From assembly GCA_902549785.1 (NCBI GenBank), contig CACCWT010000024.1, positions 1 through 9,279 of the forward strand: a DNA stretch of 9,279 nt. The letters are read 5' to 3'. The notes beneath the pieces were generated by a model, which was not told where the DNA came from, ran no database searches, and saw nothing but the letters and a program-made list of their open reading frames with translations. Made by a program: the position numbers and the translations under genes. Source of the stretch: an uncultured Pelagibacteraceae bacterium. GTDB lineage: Bacteria > Pseudomonadota > Alphaproteobacteria > Pelagibacterales > Pelagibacteraceae. Below are positions 1-7,590 of the stretch, in pieces. Position 1 is the stretch's first letter; each line of letters begins with the position of its first letter.

Positions 1-977
1 TCTGGTATTAGCATAAGTTTTGCTAAAGGTGCTGAATGTCCAGAAATATTTAATAATTCAAACACATTATCTAATGATGCAGAATCAGAATTACCAGCAG
101 GGATAACTGGTTTTAAATTTTCCATATCATCAAACAAAGGACTAAACATTTCCTCTTCGTGAATTCTCATCCAATTAATATTCCCTTTTAAAGTGTTTAT
201 CTCCCCATTGTGAGCGATTGATCTAAAAGGTTGAGCCAAATCCCAACTTGGAGCGGTGTTAGTAGAAAATCTTTGATGAAAAATTGCATAACGTGAAATG
301 AAACGCTCATCTTTTAAATCTGGATAAAAATCAGATAAAGACTCTGCTAGAAACATTCCTTTATAAATTATTGATTTCGAGCTGAATGAACAAATATAAA
401 AATTGTTTAATTGATTTCTTAAAGCTTCTTTTTCAATTTTTCTTCGAGTTTCATAAAGAGCTCTTTCTAAATCTTTCCCATGAATTGACTTATCATTATG
501 AGTAAAAAGAACTTGTGTAATCTCAGGTCTAGTTTGTTCTGCCTTTTCTCCTAAAACAGAAGGATCCACAGGTACTTGTCTCCATCCGTAAATATTAAAA
601 TTCTTTTTTGTTAATTCACTTTCTACAATTGATCTGCATTGCTCTTGTCCCCCAAAGTCATTTCTTGGCAAGAAAATCATTCCCACACATAAATCTGAGT
701 TATCGTGCTTGTGACCTGTTATTTCAATTTTTTCTGCAAAGAAATCATTTGGTATTTCAATATGAATACCTGCTCCGTCTCCAGTTTTACCGTCTGCATC
801 AATTGCACCTCTATGCCATACGGCTTTAAGAGCCTCGATACCGTATTCGACCACTTTTCTTGATTTTAGACCCTCAGTTGATGCAACAAGGCCTACTCCG
901 CATGCATCATGTTCCATAGTTTCATCATAAACATGATTTTTTTTTAGAAGTTTACGATTTTTGTTTTGAATATCCAT
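1..977 (-). CDS. gltB: Glutamate synthase (NADPH) large subunit, N-terminal part, cut by window edge
   Basis: This is the large (alpha) subunit of glutamate synthase, which releases ammonia from glutamine, channels it to 2-oxoglutarate and makes glutamate in the cytoplasm. Reading the minus strand from the ATG at 977-975 gives 325 uninterrupted codons plus two bases to the window edge; the family is usually about 1500 residues, so only the class II glutamine amidotransferase domain is present. The expected nucleophile is Cys26 in EHDACGVGLVA; in this family a short N-terminal propeptide is removed so that this Cys becomes residue 1. Other family motifs are HRGAIDADGKTGDGAG (about 55-70), HQRFSTNT (234-241) and HNGEINTLKGN (256-266). 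The start overlaps the gltD stop by one base (TAATG), which implies translational coupling and identifies the start. I see no frameshift. Identification is certain from the motifs and the gltD neighbour. Confidence 0.96.
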   Translation of the reverse strand, partial: MDIQNKNRKLLKKNHVYDETMEHDACGVGLVASTEGLKSRKVVEYGIEALKAVWHRGAIDADGKTGDGAGIHIEIPNDFFAEKIEITGHKHDNSDLCVGMIFLPRNDFGGQEQCRSIVESELTKKNFNIYGWRQVPVDPSVLGEKAEQTRPEITQVLFTHNDKSIHGKDLERALYETRRKIEKEALRNQLNNFYICSFSSKSIIYKGMFLAESLSDFYPDLKDERFISRYAIFHQRFSTNTAPSWDLAQPFRSIAHNGEINTLKGNINWMRIHEEEMFSPLFDDMENLKPVIPAGNSDSASLDNVFELLNISGHSAPLAKLMLIP

Positions 978-2410
978 TATGCAACTTTCATTTTTTGTTT
1001 TGATTGAAGATAGCTTTCGATTGAAGTCGCAGCATCTCTACCGTCTTTAATAGCCCATACTACTAATGAGGCCCCTCTTACTATATCTCCAGCCGCAAAT
1101 ACACCTGGTATACTAGTTTCCAAAGTATCAAAGTCAGCTTTTATTGTTCCCCACTGTGAAACTTGTAATCTAGGTTCCTGAAATAGAACTGGTAAATCTT
1201 CTGGATCAAAGCCTAAGGATTTAATTACCAAATCAGCATTAATTTCAAATTCTGAGTTTTCTTCAGCAACAGGTCTTCTTCTACCACTTTCATCTGGATC
1301 TGTTAATTTCATTTTATCTACAATAATACTATTTACTTTATTAGTTCCTCTAAACTCTTTTGGATTACTTAACCAAATAAATTCTACACCTTCCTCCTCA
1401 GCATTACCGACTTCTCTTGCAGATCCAGGCATATTTTCTCTATCTCTTCTGTAAAGGCATTTTACAGATTTGGCTTTTTGTCTTACTGATGTTCTTACAC
1501 AGTCCATTGCCGTGTCTCCGCCACCAATTACTACTACATCTTTACCTTCGGCATTTAATGTTCCGTTATCAAACATTTCGACTTTATCGCCTAAGCCTTT
1601 TTTGTTTGAAGCTGTTAAGAATTCCATTGCAGGAAAAATATTACTTAGATCATTTCCGGGTAGGTTAACCTCTCTTGCTTTGTAAACACCTGTTGAAATT
1701 AATAAGGCATCATGTTTTGATCGTAATTCTTTCAATGTAGAGTCTTTACCAACCTCAAAATTATGAACAAATTTTATTCCACCTTCTTTTAAAAGTTTAA
1801 TTCTTCTCTCAACCACATGTTTTTCTAATTTAAAATTTGGTATTCCATATATTAACAATCCACCTGCTCTGTCATACCGATCATATATTGTTATTTGATA
1901 TCCCTTTTTACGTAATTCTTCACCACAAGCTAATCCTGCTGGGCCTGCTCCAATAATTCCAACACTTTGTTCATTTTCAATTTTTACATTTATTGGTTTT
2001 ACCCAGCCATTTTCCCACGCTTTATCTGTTAAATATTTTTCAACTGAACCAATTGTTACTGTTCCATGTCCCGATTGCTCAATTACACAATTTCCTTCAC
2101 ATAACCTATCTTGTGGGCATATTCTTCCACAAACTTCCGGCATATTATTGGTACTTTGGGATAGATGGTAAGCTTCTTCATACCTTCCCTCTGCAGTTAA
2201 CTTTAACCAATCAGGTATATTGTTACTTAATGGACAGTGAACCTGACAAAAAGGAACGCCACACTGTGAACACCTACTTGATTGTTCTTTAGCTTTCTCA
2301 TGAATAAACTCCTGATAAATCTCACCAAAATCCTCTTTTCTTTGGGATTTATCTCTTTTAGGTGGATTTTGTTGACCTATATCCACAAACTTAAGCATTT
2401 TATTTGTCAT
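977..2410 (-). CDS. gltD: Glutamate synthase (NADPH) small subunit
   Basis: The 477-residue small (beta) subunit takes electrons from NADPH through FAD and passes them through Fe-S clusters to GltB. The N-terminal half carries the cysteine clusters that form the Fe-S region: C47, C50, C55 and C59, then C94, C98, C104 and C108 (VCGRICPQDRLCEGNC). A Rossmann FAD-binding motif GAGPAG lies at 154-159, a second dinucleotide (NADPH) motif GGGDT at 296-300, and the C-terminal FAD-closing motif GDIVRGASLVVWAI at about 441-454. Length is normal for the family. The Cys-region wording (NNIPDWLKLTAEGR) is, from memory, typical of alphaproteobacterial GltD. It is the first gene of the gltD-gltB unit and shares one base with gltB. 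The start at 2410 has no clear Shine-Dalgarno sequence; Met5 (codon ending at 2396) is an equally plausible start, since homologues often begin MLKF. No lesion is visible. Confidence 0.97.
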   Translation of the reverse strand: MTNKMLKFVDIGQQNPPKRDKSQRKEDFGEIYQEFIHEKAKEQSSRCSQCGVPFCQVHCPLSNNIPDWLKLTAEGRYEEAYHLSQSTNNMPEVCGRICPQDRLCEGNCVIEQSGHGTVTIGSVEKYLTDKAWENGWVKPINVKIENEQSVGIIGAGPAGLACGEELRKKGYQITIYDRYDRAGGLLIYGIPNFKLEKHVVERRIKLLKEGGIKFVHNFEVGKDSTLKELRSKHDALLISTGVYKAREVNLPGNDLSNIFPAMEFLTASNKKGLGDKVEMFDNGTLNAEGKDVVVIGGGDTAMDCVRTSVRQKAKSVKCLYRRDRENMPGSAREVGNAEEEGVEFIWLSNPKEFRGTNKVNSIIVDKMKLTDPDESGRRRPVAEENSEFEINADLVIKSLGFDPEDLPVLFQEPRLQVSQWGTIKADFDTLETSIPGVFAAGDIVRGASLVVWAIKDGRDAATSIESYLQSKQKMKVA

Positions 2411-2588
2411 TTAAGTCGGCTTATACAACAGAAGCATAAATCCTTAAAGTATTACTAGGTAATATATACTGACATATATTTTCGAAAAACGTTGATTTAG
2501 CTATATTTTCTATTTTATGCATAGTTGATATGCATTTAAATGATTGCCTTATTTAGGGAATCTTTTAACTATCTATTGAGAGTCCTTA
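2411..2588. promoter_or_regulatory. Divergent intergenic region between gltD and uppP with short palindromes
   Basis: These 178 bp separate the two divergent start codons and must hold the promoters for both gltD-gltB and uppP. They contain an inverted repeat AATATAT-6 nt-ATATATT (2461-2480), a smaller one ATTAC-TAG-GTAAT (2451-2463), and two copies of the self-complementary hexamer ATGCAT (2517-2522 and 2530-2535) spaced 13 bp apart. No convincing -35/-10 pair stands out in this AT-rich DNA. Before uppP a weak purine run (GAGAG, 2578-2582) sits about six bases from the ATG and may act as a ribosome binding site. I recognise no riboswitch. The palindromes could be operators, but short AT-only palindromes are expected by chance at this composition. 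Confidence 0.35.
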
Positions 2589-3356
2589 ATGATTTCAAAA
2601 TATATAGAAGCATCAATTTTAGCCTTTGTACAAGGTTTTTCGGAATTTATACCTGTAAGTTCTTCTGCCCACCTTATAATAATATCAAAAATATCGAACT
2701 TTAGTATTAGTTCGCTTCAACTTGATATCAGTCTTCACTTAGGTTCCCTTTTGGCAATTATTTTTTATTTTAGAAAGGATTTAGTTAATATTTTAAGAAA
2801 TAAGTCTTTATTATTACTTATAATTTTAGGTTCTTTTCCATTAGTTGTTGTTGGTTATTTTATTTATACCTCAGGACTGATTGAAAATTTAAGAAGTTTA
2901 AAAGTTATAGCATGGACGAGTTTAATATTTGGTATTTTATTATTTATTGCAGACCGATCTAGTATTAAAAATAAAATTGATACCAGTTTAAGTTTAAAAA
3001 ATATTTTAATCATTGGTATTTTTCAAATTTTAGCTGTTATACCTGGCGTAAGCAGATCAGGTATAATAATTACAGTTTCAAGGTTTTTAAATTTCGATAG
3101 AGTAGATTCTTCAAAAATATCTTTTTACTTATCAATACCTGCACTAGTGGGAGCAAGTATACTTAGTTTGAAAGATGTGATGAATGCAAATATAGATTTG
3201 AACATATTATTTTTATATTCAATAATTTTTTCATTTATAGTTTCTTATTTAACAATCAAATATTTTTTAATTTATGTAAAAAATTTTAATTTAAATATTT
3301 TTGTTTATTACAGAACTTTTCTTGCTTTAATTCTTTTTGTAATTGCTTATAGCTAA
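2589..3356 (+). CDS. uppP: Undecaprenyl-diphosphate phosphatase (BacA/UppP family)
   Basis: This integral membrane enzyme dephosphorylates undecaprenyl diphosphate to the monophosphate, regenerating the lipid carrier for peptidoglycan and other envelope glycans; overexpression of family members gives bacitracin resistance. The 255-residue protein is nearly all hydrophobic segments. It has both hallmark motifs: QGFSEFIPVSSSAH at 15-28 (family consensus (E/Q)GxTEFxPxSSxGH, with Glu19, the serines and His28 in the active site) and IPGVSRSG at 151-158, where Arg156 corresponds to the essential phosphate-binding Arg. Length is slightly below the common 265-275. It is the only intact plus-strand gene in the window and is transcribed away from gltD. 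Its TAA stop overlaps the stop codon of the convergent transporter gene by 4 bp, leaving no room for a separate terminator. Identification is firm; in vivo role is inferred from the family. Confidence 0.95.
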   Translation: MISKYIEASILAFVQGFSEFIPVSSSAHLIIISKISNFSISSLQLDISLHLGSLLAIIFYFRKDLVNILRNKSLLLLIILGSFPLVVVGYFIYTSGLIENLRSLKVIAWTSLIFGILLFIADRSSIKNKIDTSLSLKNILIIGIFQILAVIPGVSRSGIIITVSRFLNFDRVDSSKISFYLSIPALVGASILSLKDVMNANIDLNILFLYSIIFSFIVSYLTIKYFLIYVKNFNLNIFVYYRTFLALILFVIAYS

Positions 3357-4237
3357 TTTTTAGTACTAGGTGAAATTTGAGAAGAAATTACAGCAATCAA
3401 TATTAATAAACATCCAATCATGTTATTAGCACTTAAAAATTGATTGAGAATAATCCATCCCGCTACAGCCGCAAATACTCCCTCGAGAGAATAAATAATT
3501 GCTGCTGGTGCCTCTTCTATATTTTTTTGAGCATACATTTGTAATGTAAAGGCTATACCTCCTGATAATGCTCCAGCGTAAAGAATAGAACTACTTTCCA
3601 TTAATATTTTTGAAATATTTATTTCTTCAAAAATATAAGAAAAGATTAATGAAAGTGTTGCAACAAACAGTGCTTGAAGTGCAGCATAAAACATTGGAAT
3701 ATCAAATTCTTCCATAAACTTACCTGCAAAAATTATATGCAAAGCCCAAAATACTGAGCACAATATAACTAGACCATCACCTAACATAATTTCTGAGTTT
3801 GAAAAATCACTTAGAAGGTATACACCAAGAACACAAAGACAAATGGCTGGCCATATGCTCCAATGAACTTTTTTGGAGTATATGAAAAATAACAAAATTG
3901 GAACTATTGGTACGTAAAACACTGTAAAAAAAGCAGCATTTGCAATATTTGTATATTGGAGAGCAGCTTGTTGTAAAAAAGTTCCCAAAAACAGAGATAC
4001 TCCCATGAAAACTAAATATTTTATAAAAAGATTTGATTTTGAGAGTATTTCTAGTTTAATTTTCTTCCTCTCAAATAATAAGGCAAGTGGTAATATTGTA
4101 AAAAAGCCAACAATAAATCTTGCTGAATTAAAAGTTAATGGACCGATATTATCCATACCAGTGTCTTGAGCGATGAAAGCTGTTCCCCAAATAAAAGTTG
4201 TGACTAGTGCGCAGACCATTGAAAGGGATTTTGTCAT
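3353..4237 (-). CDS. EamA/DMT-superfamily permease (drug/metabolite transporter)
   Basis: The 294-residue inner-membrane protein has about ten hydrophobic segments arranged as two EamA repeats (roughly residues 5-137 and 150-287). The first repeat opens with the characteristic WGTAF motif (17-21) in helix 1. The second ends with the DMT signature region SLEGVFAAVAGW (250-261) followed by a final helix and a short polar tail. Members carry out secondary transport, commonly efflux of amino acids, metabolites or drugs; the substrate cannot be read from this sequence. It lies 26 bp downstream of the dioxygenase gene on the same strand, so it may be the last gene of the aceE cluster, but the AT-only gap shows neither a Shine-Dalgarno sequence nor a terminator. 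A link between its substrate and the dioxygenase is conjecture. Its 3' end overlaps uppP by 4 bp. Met7 is an alternative start. Confidence 0.9.
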   Translation of the reverse strand: MTKSLSMVCALVTTFIWGTAFIAQDTGMDNIGPLTFNSARFIVGFFTILPLALLFERKKIKLEILSKSNLFIKYLVFMGVSLFLGTFLQQAALQYTNIANAAFFTVFYVPIVPILLFFIYSKKVHWSIWPAICLCVLGVYLLSDFSNSEIMLGDGLVILCSVFWALHIIFAGKFMEEFDIPMFYAALQALFVATLSLIFSYIFEEINISKILMESSSILYAGALSGGIAFTLQMYAQKNIEEAPAAIIYSLEGVFAAVAGWIILNQFLSANNMIGCLLILIAVISSQISPSTKN

Positions 4238-4263
4238 TATATTTAATTAGATAATTTTATTAA

Positions 4264-5364
4264 TTAATTTATTCCGTTTAACTTACAAGAGCTGTCAAAA
4301 TCCTCTTTGTTAATATAACATCCAGACATTTTTCTAACTCCATTAAACGATCCTCTACCATGAAGTATTCGCCAATTATTAAATATTAGAAGTTCTCCAG
4401 GTTTAAGTATATGTCGCCACTGATAATCTTTATTATTAGCAATAAGATCAAATTTTTTTATCGCTTCATAAAACTTTAATGTTAAATCTTTTTCAAATCT
4501 AAATGGTGCTCGATCATAATTATTAAAACTAACTTGAACTATTTCATTATTTTCATTTAACTTAAATATTGGTCTTTCAGCCTCAAGATAAACACCATCA
4601 CCGATATAATTTCCCTTAACATTTATTTTCGTCATTAATTCATACATCAGCTGGTTTTCTTTTTTTATTTTTTCTGCTATTTTTAATCCATCAACCATAA
4701 TCGATTCACCACCTCTAGCATTATATTCACAACATAGTAATAATTGTAATCCTGGAGCGTCATTGCTATATGTTGAATCTGTATGAGGTCTTAGTTCTTC
4801 TTGAGTGTATGCGCTATCAGCTTTATTTTCATCTGACTCAAAACTCCATAGTCCTCCAAATATAGAATTTCTTACGTAACCAATTCTATTTGCGATTGTT
4901 TCAACAGACTTTAAATTGATTTCACAGTTTTTAATTACTGAAAATCCATAGTCATGAATATTTTTCAAAAAATTTCTAAATCCTTCATTTGATAAAATTG
5001 AATTATAATCTAAAAAAATTTCTTCTTTTATTTCATTAGCTTTCCAGATTTTTAAATTAGATTTTACTTCTTTATTCTTTTTTATTTTATTATTAGTTAG
5101 AAATTCAGATGAATATTTAACTGGTTTTTCTAAATCAGGCCATGTGACACTCAAATATTTTCCATTTTCAATTATTTCTGCCTTTTTAACTTTTAAATTT
5201 ATATCTAATGCTGCTGTATATGTTTTCCTTTGGCTAGACCTTTTATCCCAATTTTGCTCATCTTTTGCATGATCTCTTAGCCAAATATTAGGAAAAATTT
5301 CAGAATTTTCTCCATTAAAGTGGACGTGCACATCATCTGCTAGTATTTCAATTTTAGTAATCAT
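4264..5364 (-). CDS. Gamma-butyrobetaine hydroxylase-like Fe(II)/2-oxoglutarate dioxygenase (TauD family)
   Basis: This cytoplasmic non-haem iron oxygenase of 366 residues resembles gamma-butyrobetaine and trimethyllysine hydroxylases. Residues 1-90 form the small N-terminal domain typical of that subgroup, including IWLRDHA (27-33), and residues 115-360 the TauD/TfdA jelly-roll domain. The iron ligands are visible: His194 and Asp196 in LRPHTDS, and His335 in NWRILHGRGSF. Arg344 is the likely 2-oxoglutarate carboxylate anchor. Related enzymes hydroxylate gamma-butyrobetaine to carnitine or trimethyllysine to its 3-hydroxy form; the substrate here is not determined. The N-terminal domain contains no cysteine, so the zinc site of human BBOX1 is absent. 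The start ATG overlaps the E2 stop (ATGA, 4 bp), implying translational coupling to the PDH genes. Codons 1-236 recur identically at 7589-8296. Confidence 0.88.
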   Translation of the reverse strand: MITKIEILADDVHVHFNGENSEIFPNIWLRDHAKDEQNWDKRSSQRKTYTAALDINLKVKKAEIIENGKYLSVTWPDLEKPVKYSSEFLTNNKIKKNKEVKSNLKIWKANEIKEEIFLDYNSILSNEGFRNFLKNIHDYGFSVIKNCEINLKSVETIANRIGYVRNSIFGGLWSFESDENKADSAYTQEELRPHTDSTYSNDAPGLQLLLCCEYNARGGESIMVDGLKIAEKIKKENQLMYELMTKINVKGNYIGDGVYLEAERPIFKLNENNEIVQVSFNNYDRAPFRFEKDLTLKFYEAIKKFDLIANNKDYQWRHILKPGELLIFNNWRILHGRGSFNGVRKMSGCYINKEDFDSSCKLNGIN

Positions 5365-6135
5365 TTACTCAAGTTATATGCAAAATTAGACCCAAGATTA
5401 TCTTTTAATTCGTTATTAAACTTCGCAGCCTCAGCACCATCTATAATTCTGTGATCATATGAGAGAGATATTGGAAGCATGGTTCTTGGAACAAATTTAC
5501 CATCAATAAATACCTGTTTTTTATAACTTCTACCAACGCCAAGTATAGCAACTTCTGGAAAGTTAATTATTGGTGTAAAAAACGAACCACCTATGCCACC
5601 TAAGCTAGTGATAGTCATTGATCCTCCAAAGAACTCTTTTTTATCAATTTTTAAATTTCTACAATCATCACTTACTTTTTTTAATTCCTCACTTAACTGA
5701 TTGATATCTTTTTGATTAGCATCTCTAATTTTAGGAACCATAAGTCCATGTTGAGTATCAACTGCGATACCAACATGAAAATACTTTTTAAAAGTAATCT
5801 TTCCATTTTCAATATCATCAATTGATGAATTAAATGGTGGAAATTTTTTTAGTGAAAGTACTAATGCTTTTATAATAAATGCAAGAGGAGTAATTTTTAT
5901 TCTTTCTCCTGTATAATTATCTTTTATTGAACTTCTAAATTCTTCCATTTCTGTAATATCAGCCTCATCATGGTTAGTTACATGTGGAATGTTTGTCCAC
6001 GAATTTACAAGATGTGGAGCTGCTATTTTTTTTACTCTAGGAATATCTTTAATTTCAACTTCCCCAAAATCTGAATGTTGATATTCACTTTTAATAATTT
6101 TTTCTTTTTGTCTTTCACTATTATTCTGAGTATGA
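4657..6135. repeat. Direct repeat, copy 1 (1479 bp, in native gene context)
   Basis: This stretch covers codons 1-236 of the dioxygenase gene and the E2 gene from about codon 51 to its stop. It recurs at 7589-9067 at a constant offset of 2932 bp. Corresponding gene boundaries (5361 to 8293, 5364 to 8296) keep exactly that offset, so there is no indel, and I found no mismatch in the nucleotide or protein comparison. This copy is the native one, because both genes continue intact across its ends. The left end lies in a T-rich tract (TTCTTTTTTTA) and the right end at GAGTATGA. Confidence 0.93.
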
Positions 6136-6287
6136 TTGATTCTAGATGAGACAAAATCTTTTAAATCTTTTTCAACAACCCTACCTGACCTCTCTGTTCC
6201 CTTAACATTATTTATATCTACTCCCAGTTCTCTTGCAAATTTTCTAACTTTTGGACTTGCAGATATTTTATTTGATTGATCAGACAT
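5361..6287 (-). CDS. aceF: Pyruvate dehydrogenase E2 (dihydrolipoamide acetyltransferase), lacking a lipoyl domain
   Basis: This is the acetyltransferase core of the pyruvate dehydrogenase complex, which moves acetyl groups from lipoyl-lysine to CoA. The 308-residue protein begins with a peripheral-subunit-binding domain (about 8-46, SPKVRKFARELGVD...GRVVEKDL), has a charged linker (about 47-75), and continues with the catalytic domain (about 78-308). The catalytic motif SYDHRIIDGA holds His279 and Asp283, and GGSMTITSLGGIGG (231-244) and FPEVAILGVG are also typical of AceF. Bacterial E2 chains normally start with one to three lipoyl domains with a DKA lysine; none is present and there is no room upstream, because the ATG directly abuts the aceE stop (TAAATG). 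The lipoyl carrier must be supplied by another protein if the complex works. The dioxygenase gene overlaps its 3' end by 4 bp. The symbol is by homology; the missing domain makes the architecture atypical. Confidence 0.9.
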   Translation of the reverse strand: MSDQSNKISASPKVRKFARELGVDINNVKGTERSGRVVEKDLKDFVSSRINHTQNNSERQKEKIIKSEYQHSDFGEVEIKDIPRVKKIAAPHLVNSWTNIPHVTNHDEADITEMEEFRSSIKDNYTGERIKITPLAFIIKALVLSLKKFPPFNSSIDDIENGKITFKKYFHVGIAVDTQHGLMVPKIRDANQKDINQLSEELKKVSDDCRNLKIDKKEFFGGSMTITSLGGIGGSFFTPIINFPEVAILGVGRSYKKQVFIDGKFVPRTMLPISLSYDHRIIDGAEAAKFNNELKDNLGSNFAYNLSK

Positions 6288-7590
6288 TTACATTTTTGTT
6301 GGCATGGGTTTATTTTTATCAATTTTATACTTTTTGAATGCATCTTCAGCATACTTTGATGCAACAAGCTGTTCATTGGCTAAGACGCTAAGGCTATAAG
6401 CAACAATGTGTTCTTTATCTACTTCAAAAAAATTTCTTAAGTTTTTTCTTGTATCACTTCTTCCATATCCATCCGTACCTAATGAATAAAAGCTCTTTTT
6501 TGTAAAAGGTCTTATTTGATCAGCATTTATTCTCATATAATCAGTGGCTGTAAGGATAGGACCTTGTTGTTTTCCTAAACATTCCTCTACATATGATTTT
6601 TTATTTGTTTCTGCAGGATTTAGAAGGTTAAATCTTTCAACTTCCATTCCATTTTTTCTTAACTCATTAAAACTAGTAACACTCCAAACTTCACTATCGA
6701 CCTGATATTCTTTTTTAAGAATTTCTGATGCTGCCATCATTTCTCTTAGTATTGTTCCAGAGCCTAATAATTGAATTTTTGCTTCTTTAGAACCTGATGT
6801 TTCTTTAATTTTATACATTCCCTTGAGAATTCCATCTTCACAATCATCTGGCATTGCAGGGTGAGAGTAATTTTCGTTCATTGTTGTAATATAATAAAAA
6901 ATATTTTCATTTTTTTCATGCATCCTTCTTAAACCTTCTCTAAAAATCACAGCTAATTCATAATGGAATGTTGGATCATAAGAAATGCAGTTTGGAATTG
7001 TTGATGCTAACAAATGACTATGACCATCTTGGTGTTGAAGACCTTCTCCTGCAAGTGTTGTTCTTCCTGCAGTCGCACCAATTAAAAAGCCTCTCGCTTG
7101 ACTATCTCCTGCAGCCCAAGCAAAATCTCCAATTCTTTGAAAGCCAAACATAGAATAGAAAAGATAAATTGGTATCATTTCAATATCATGATTTGTATAT
7201 GCTGTTCCAGCTGCTATCCAAGAAGACATTGAACCAGCTTCTGTAATACCTTCTTCTAATACCTGACCACTTTTCTCTTCTCTATAAGATGAAAGTTGTG
7301 CTGAGTCCTCTGGCTCATATTTTTGACCTTCATGAGCATAAATACCTATTTTTTGAAAGAAACCCTCCATTCCAAATGTTCTGGCTTCATCGGGAATAAT
7401 TGGAACCAATTTTGGTGCAACATTTTTATCTCTCAAAAGATTAGTTAACATTCTTACTAATGCCATTGTTGTAGACATTTCTTTTTCGCCGGTAGACTTT
7501 TTCATAAAATCAAAAATATCTTTAACTGGGGCTTTAATCGGTTTTGAATATGATGTTCTCTCTGGTATAAATCCACCAAGTTCTAATCTT
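6288..7590 (-). CDS. aceE: Pyruvate dehydrogenase E1, homodimeric type, C-terminal half (5' end lost at repeat junction)
   Basis: E1 decarboxylates pyruvate with thiamine diphosphate and acetylates the lipoyl group of the PDH complex. The fragment ends normally at TAA (6290-6288). From Met at 7505 it has 405 codons, but the reading frame stays open and homologous upstream to about 7590 (RRLELGGFIPERTSYSKPIK), so 7505 is not the true start; about 433 of an expected roughly 890 residues are here. Family motifs, numbered from that Met, are VPIIPDEARTFGMEG (34-48), the EEGITEAG segment whose Glu89 aligns with the E. coli ThDP-contacting Glu571, GDFAWAAGDSQARGFLIG (about 126-143) and GLQHQDGHSH (155-164). 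Homology stops where the direct repeat begins (about 7589). It is followed with zero spacing by the E2 gene. The remaining N-terminal part is not contiguous; a middle fragment lies inverted at 9064-9279. Confidence 0.93.

Noticed and set aside
608..829. Plus-strand open frame of 73 codons inside gltB
   Set aside because: It is antisense to a clearly recognisable GltB domain and has no family resemblance of its own.
1417..2292. Several plus-strand open frames (1417-1668, 1470-1685, 1993-2292) inside gltD
   Set aside because: They are shadows on the opposite strand of conserved gltD, with no recognisable domain or ribosome binding site.
3340..3370. Bidirectional terminator at the uppP/transporter convergent ends
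   Set aside because: The two stop codons overlap by 4 bp and I could not find a stable hairpin around them.
4241..4267. AT-only inverted repeat TTAATTA...TAATTAA between dioxygenase and transporter genes as a terminator
   Set aside because: The stem has no G-C pair and no following T-run in the direction of transcription, and it overlaps the dioxygenase stop. It is likely chance in AT-rich DNA.
6968..7153. Plus-strand open frame of 61 codons inside aceE
   Set aside because: It is antisense to the conserved thiamine-diphosphate enzyme region of aceE and shows no protein-like features.
7503..7505. ATG at 7505 as a true start of a short E1-like protein
   Set aside because: The frame remains open and homologous to AceE for about 28 more codons upstream, up to the repeat junction, so this Met is internal.
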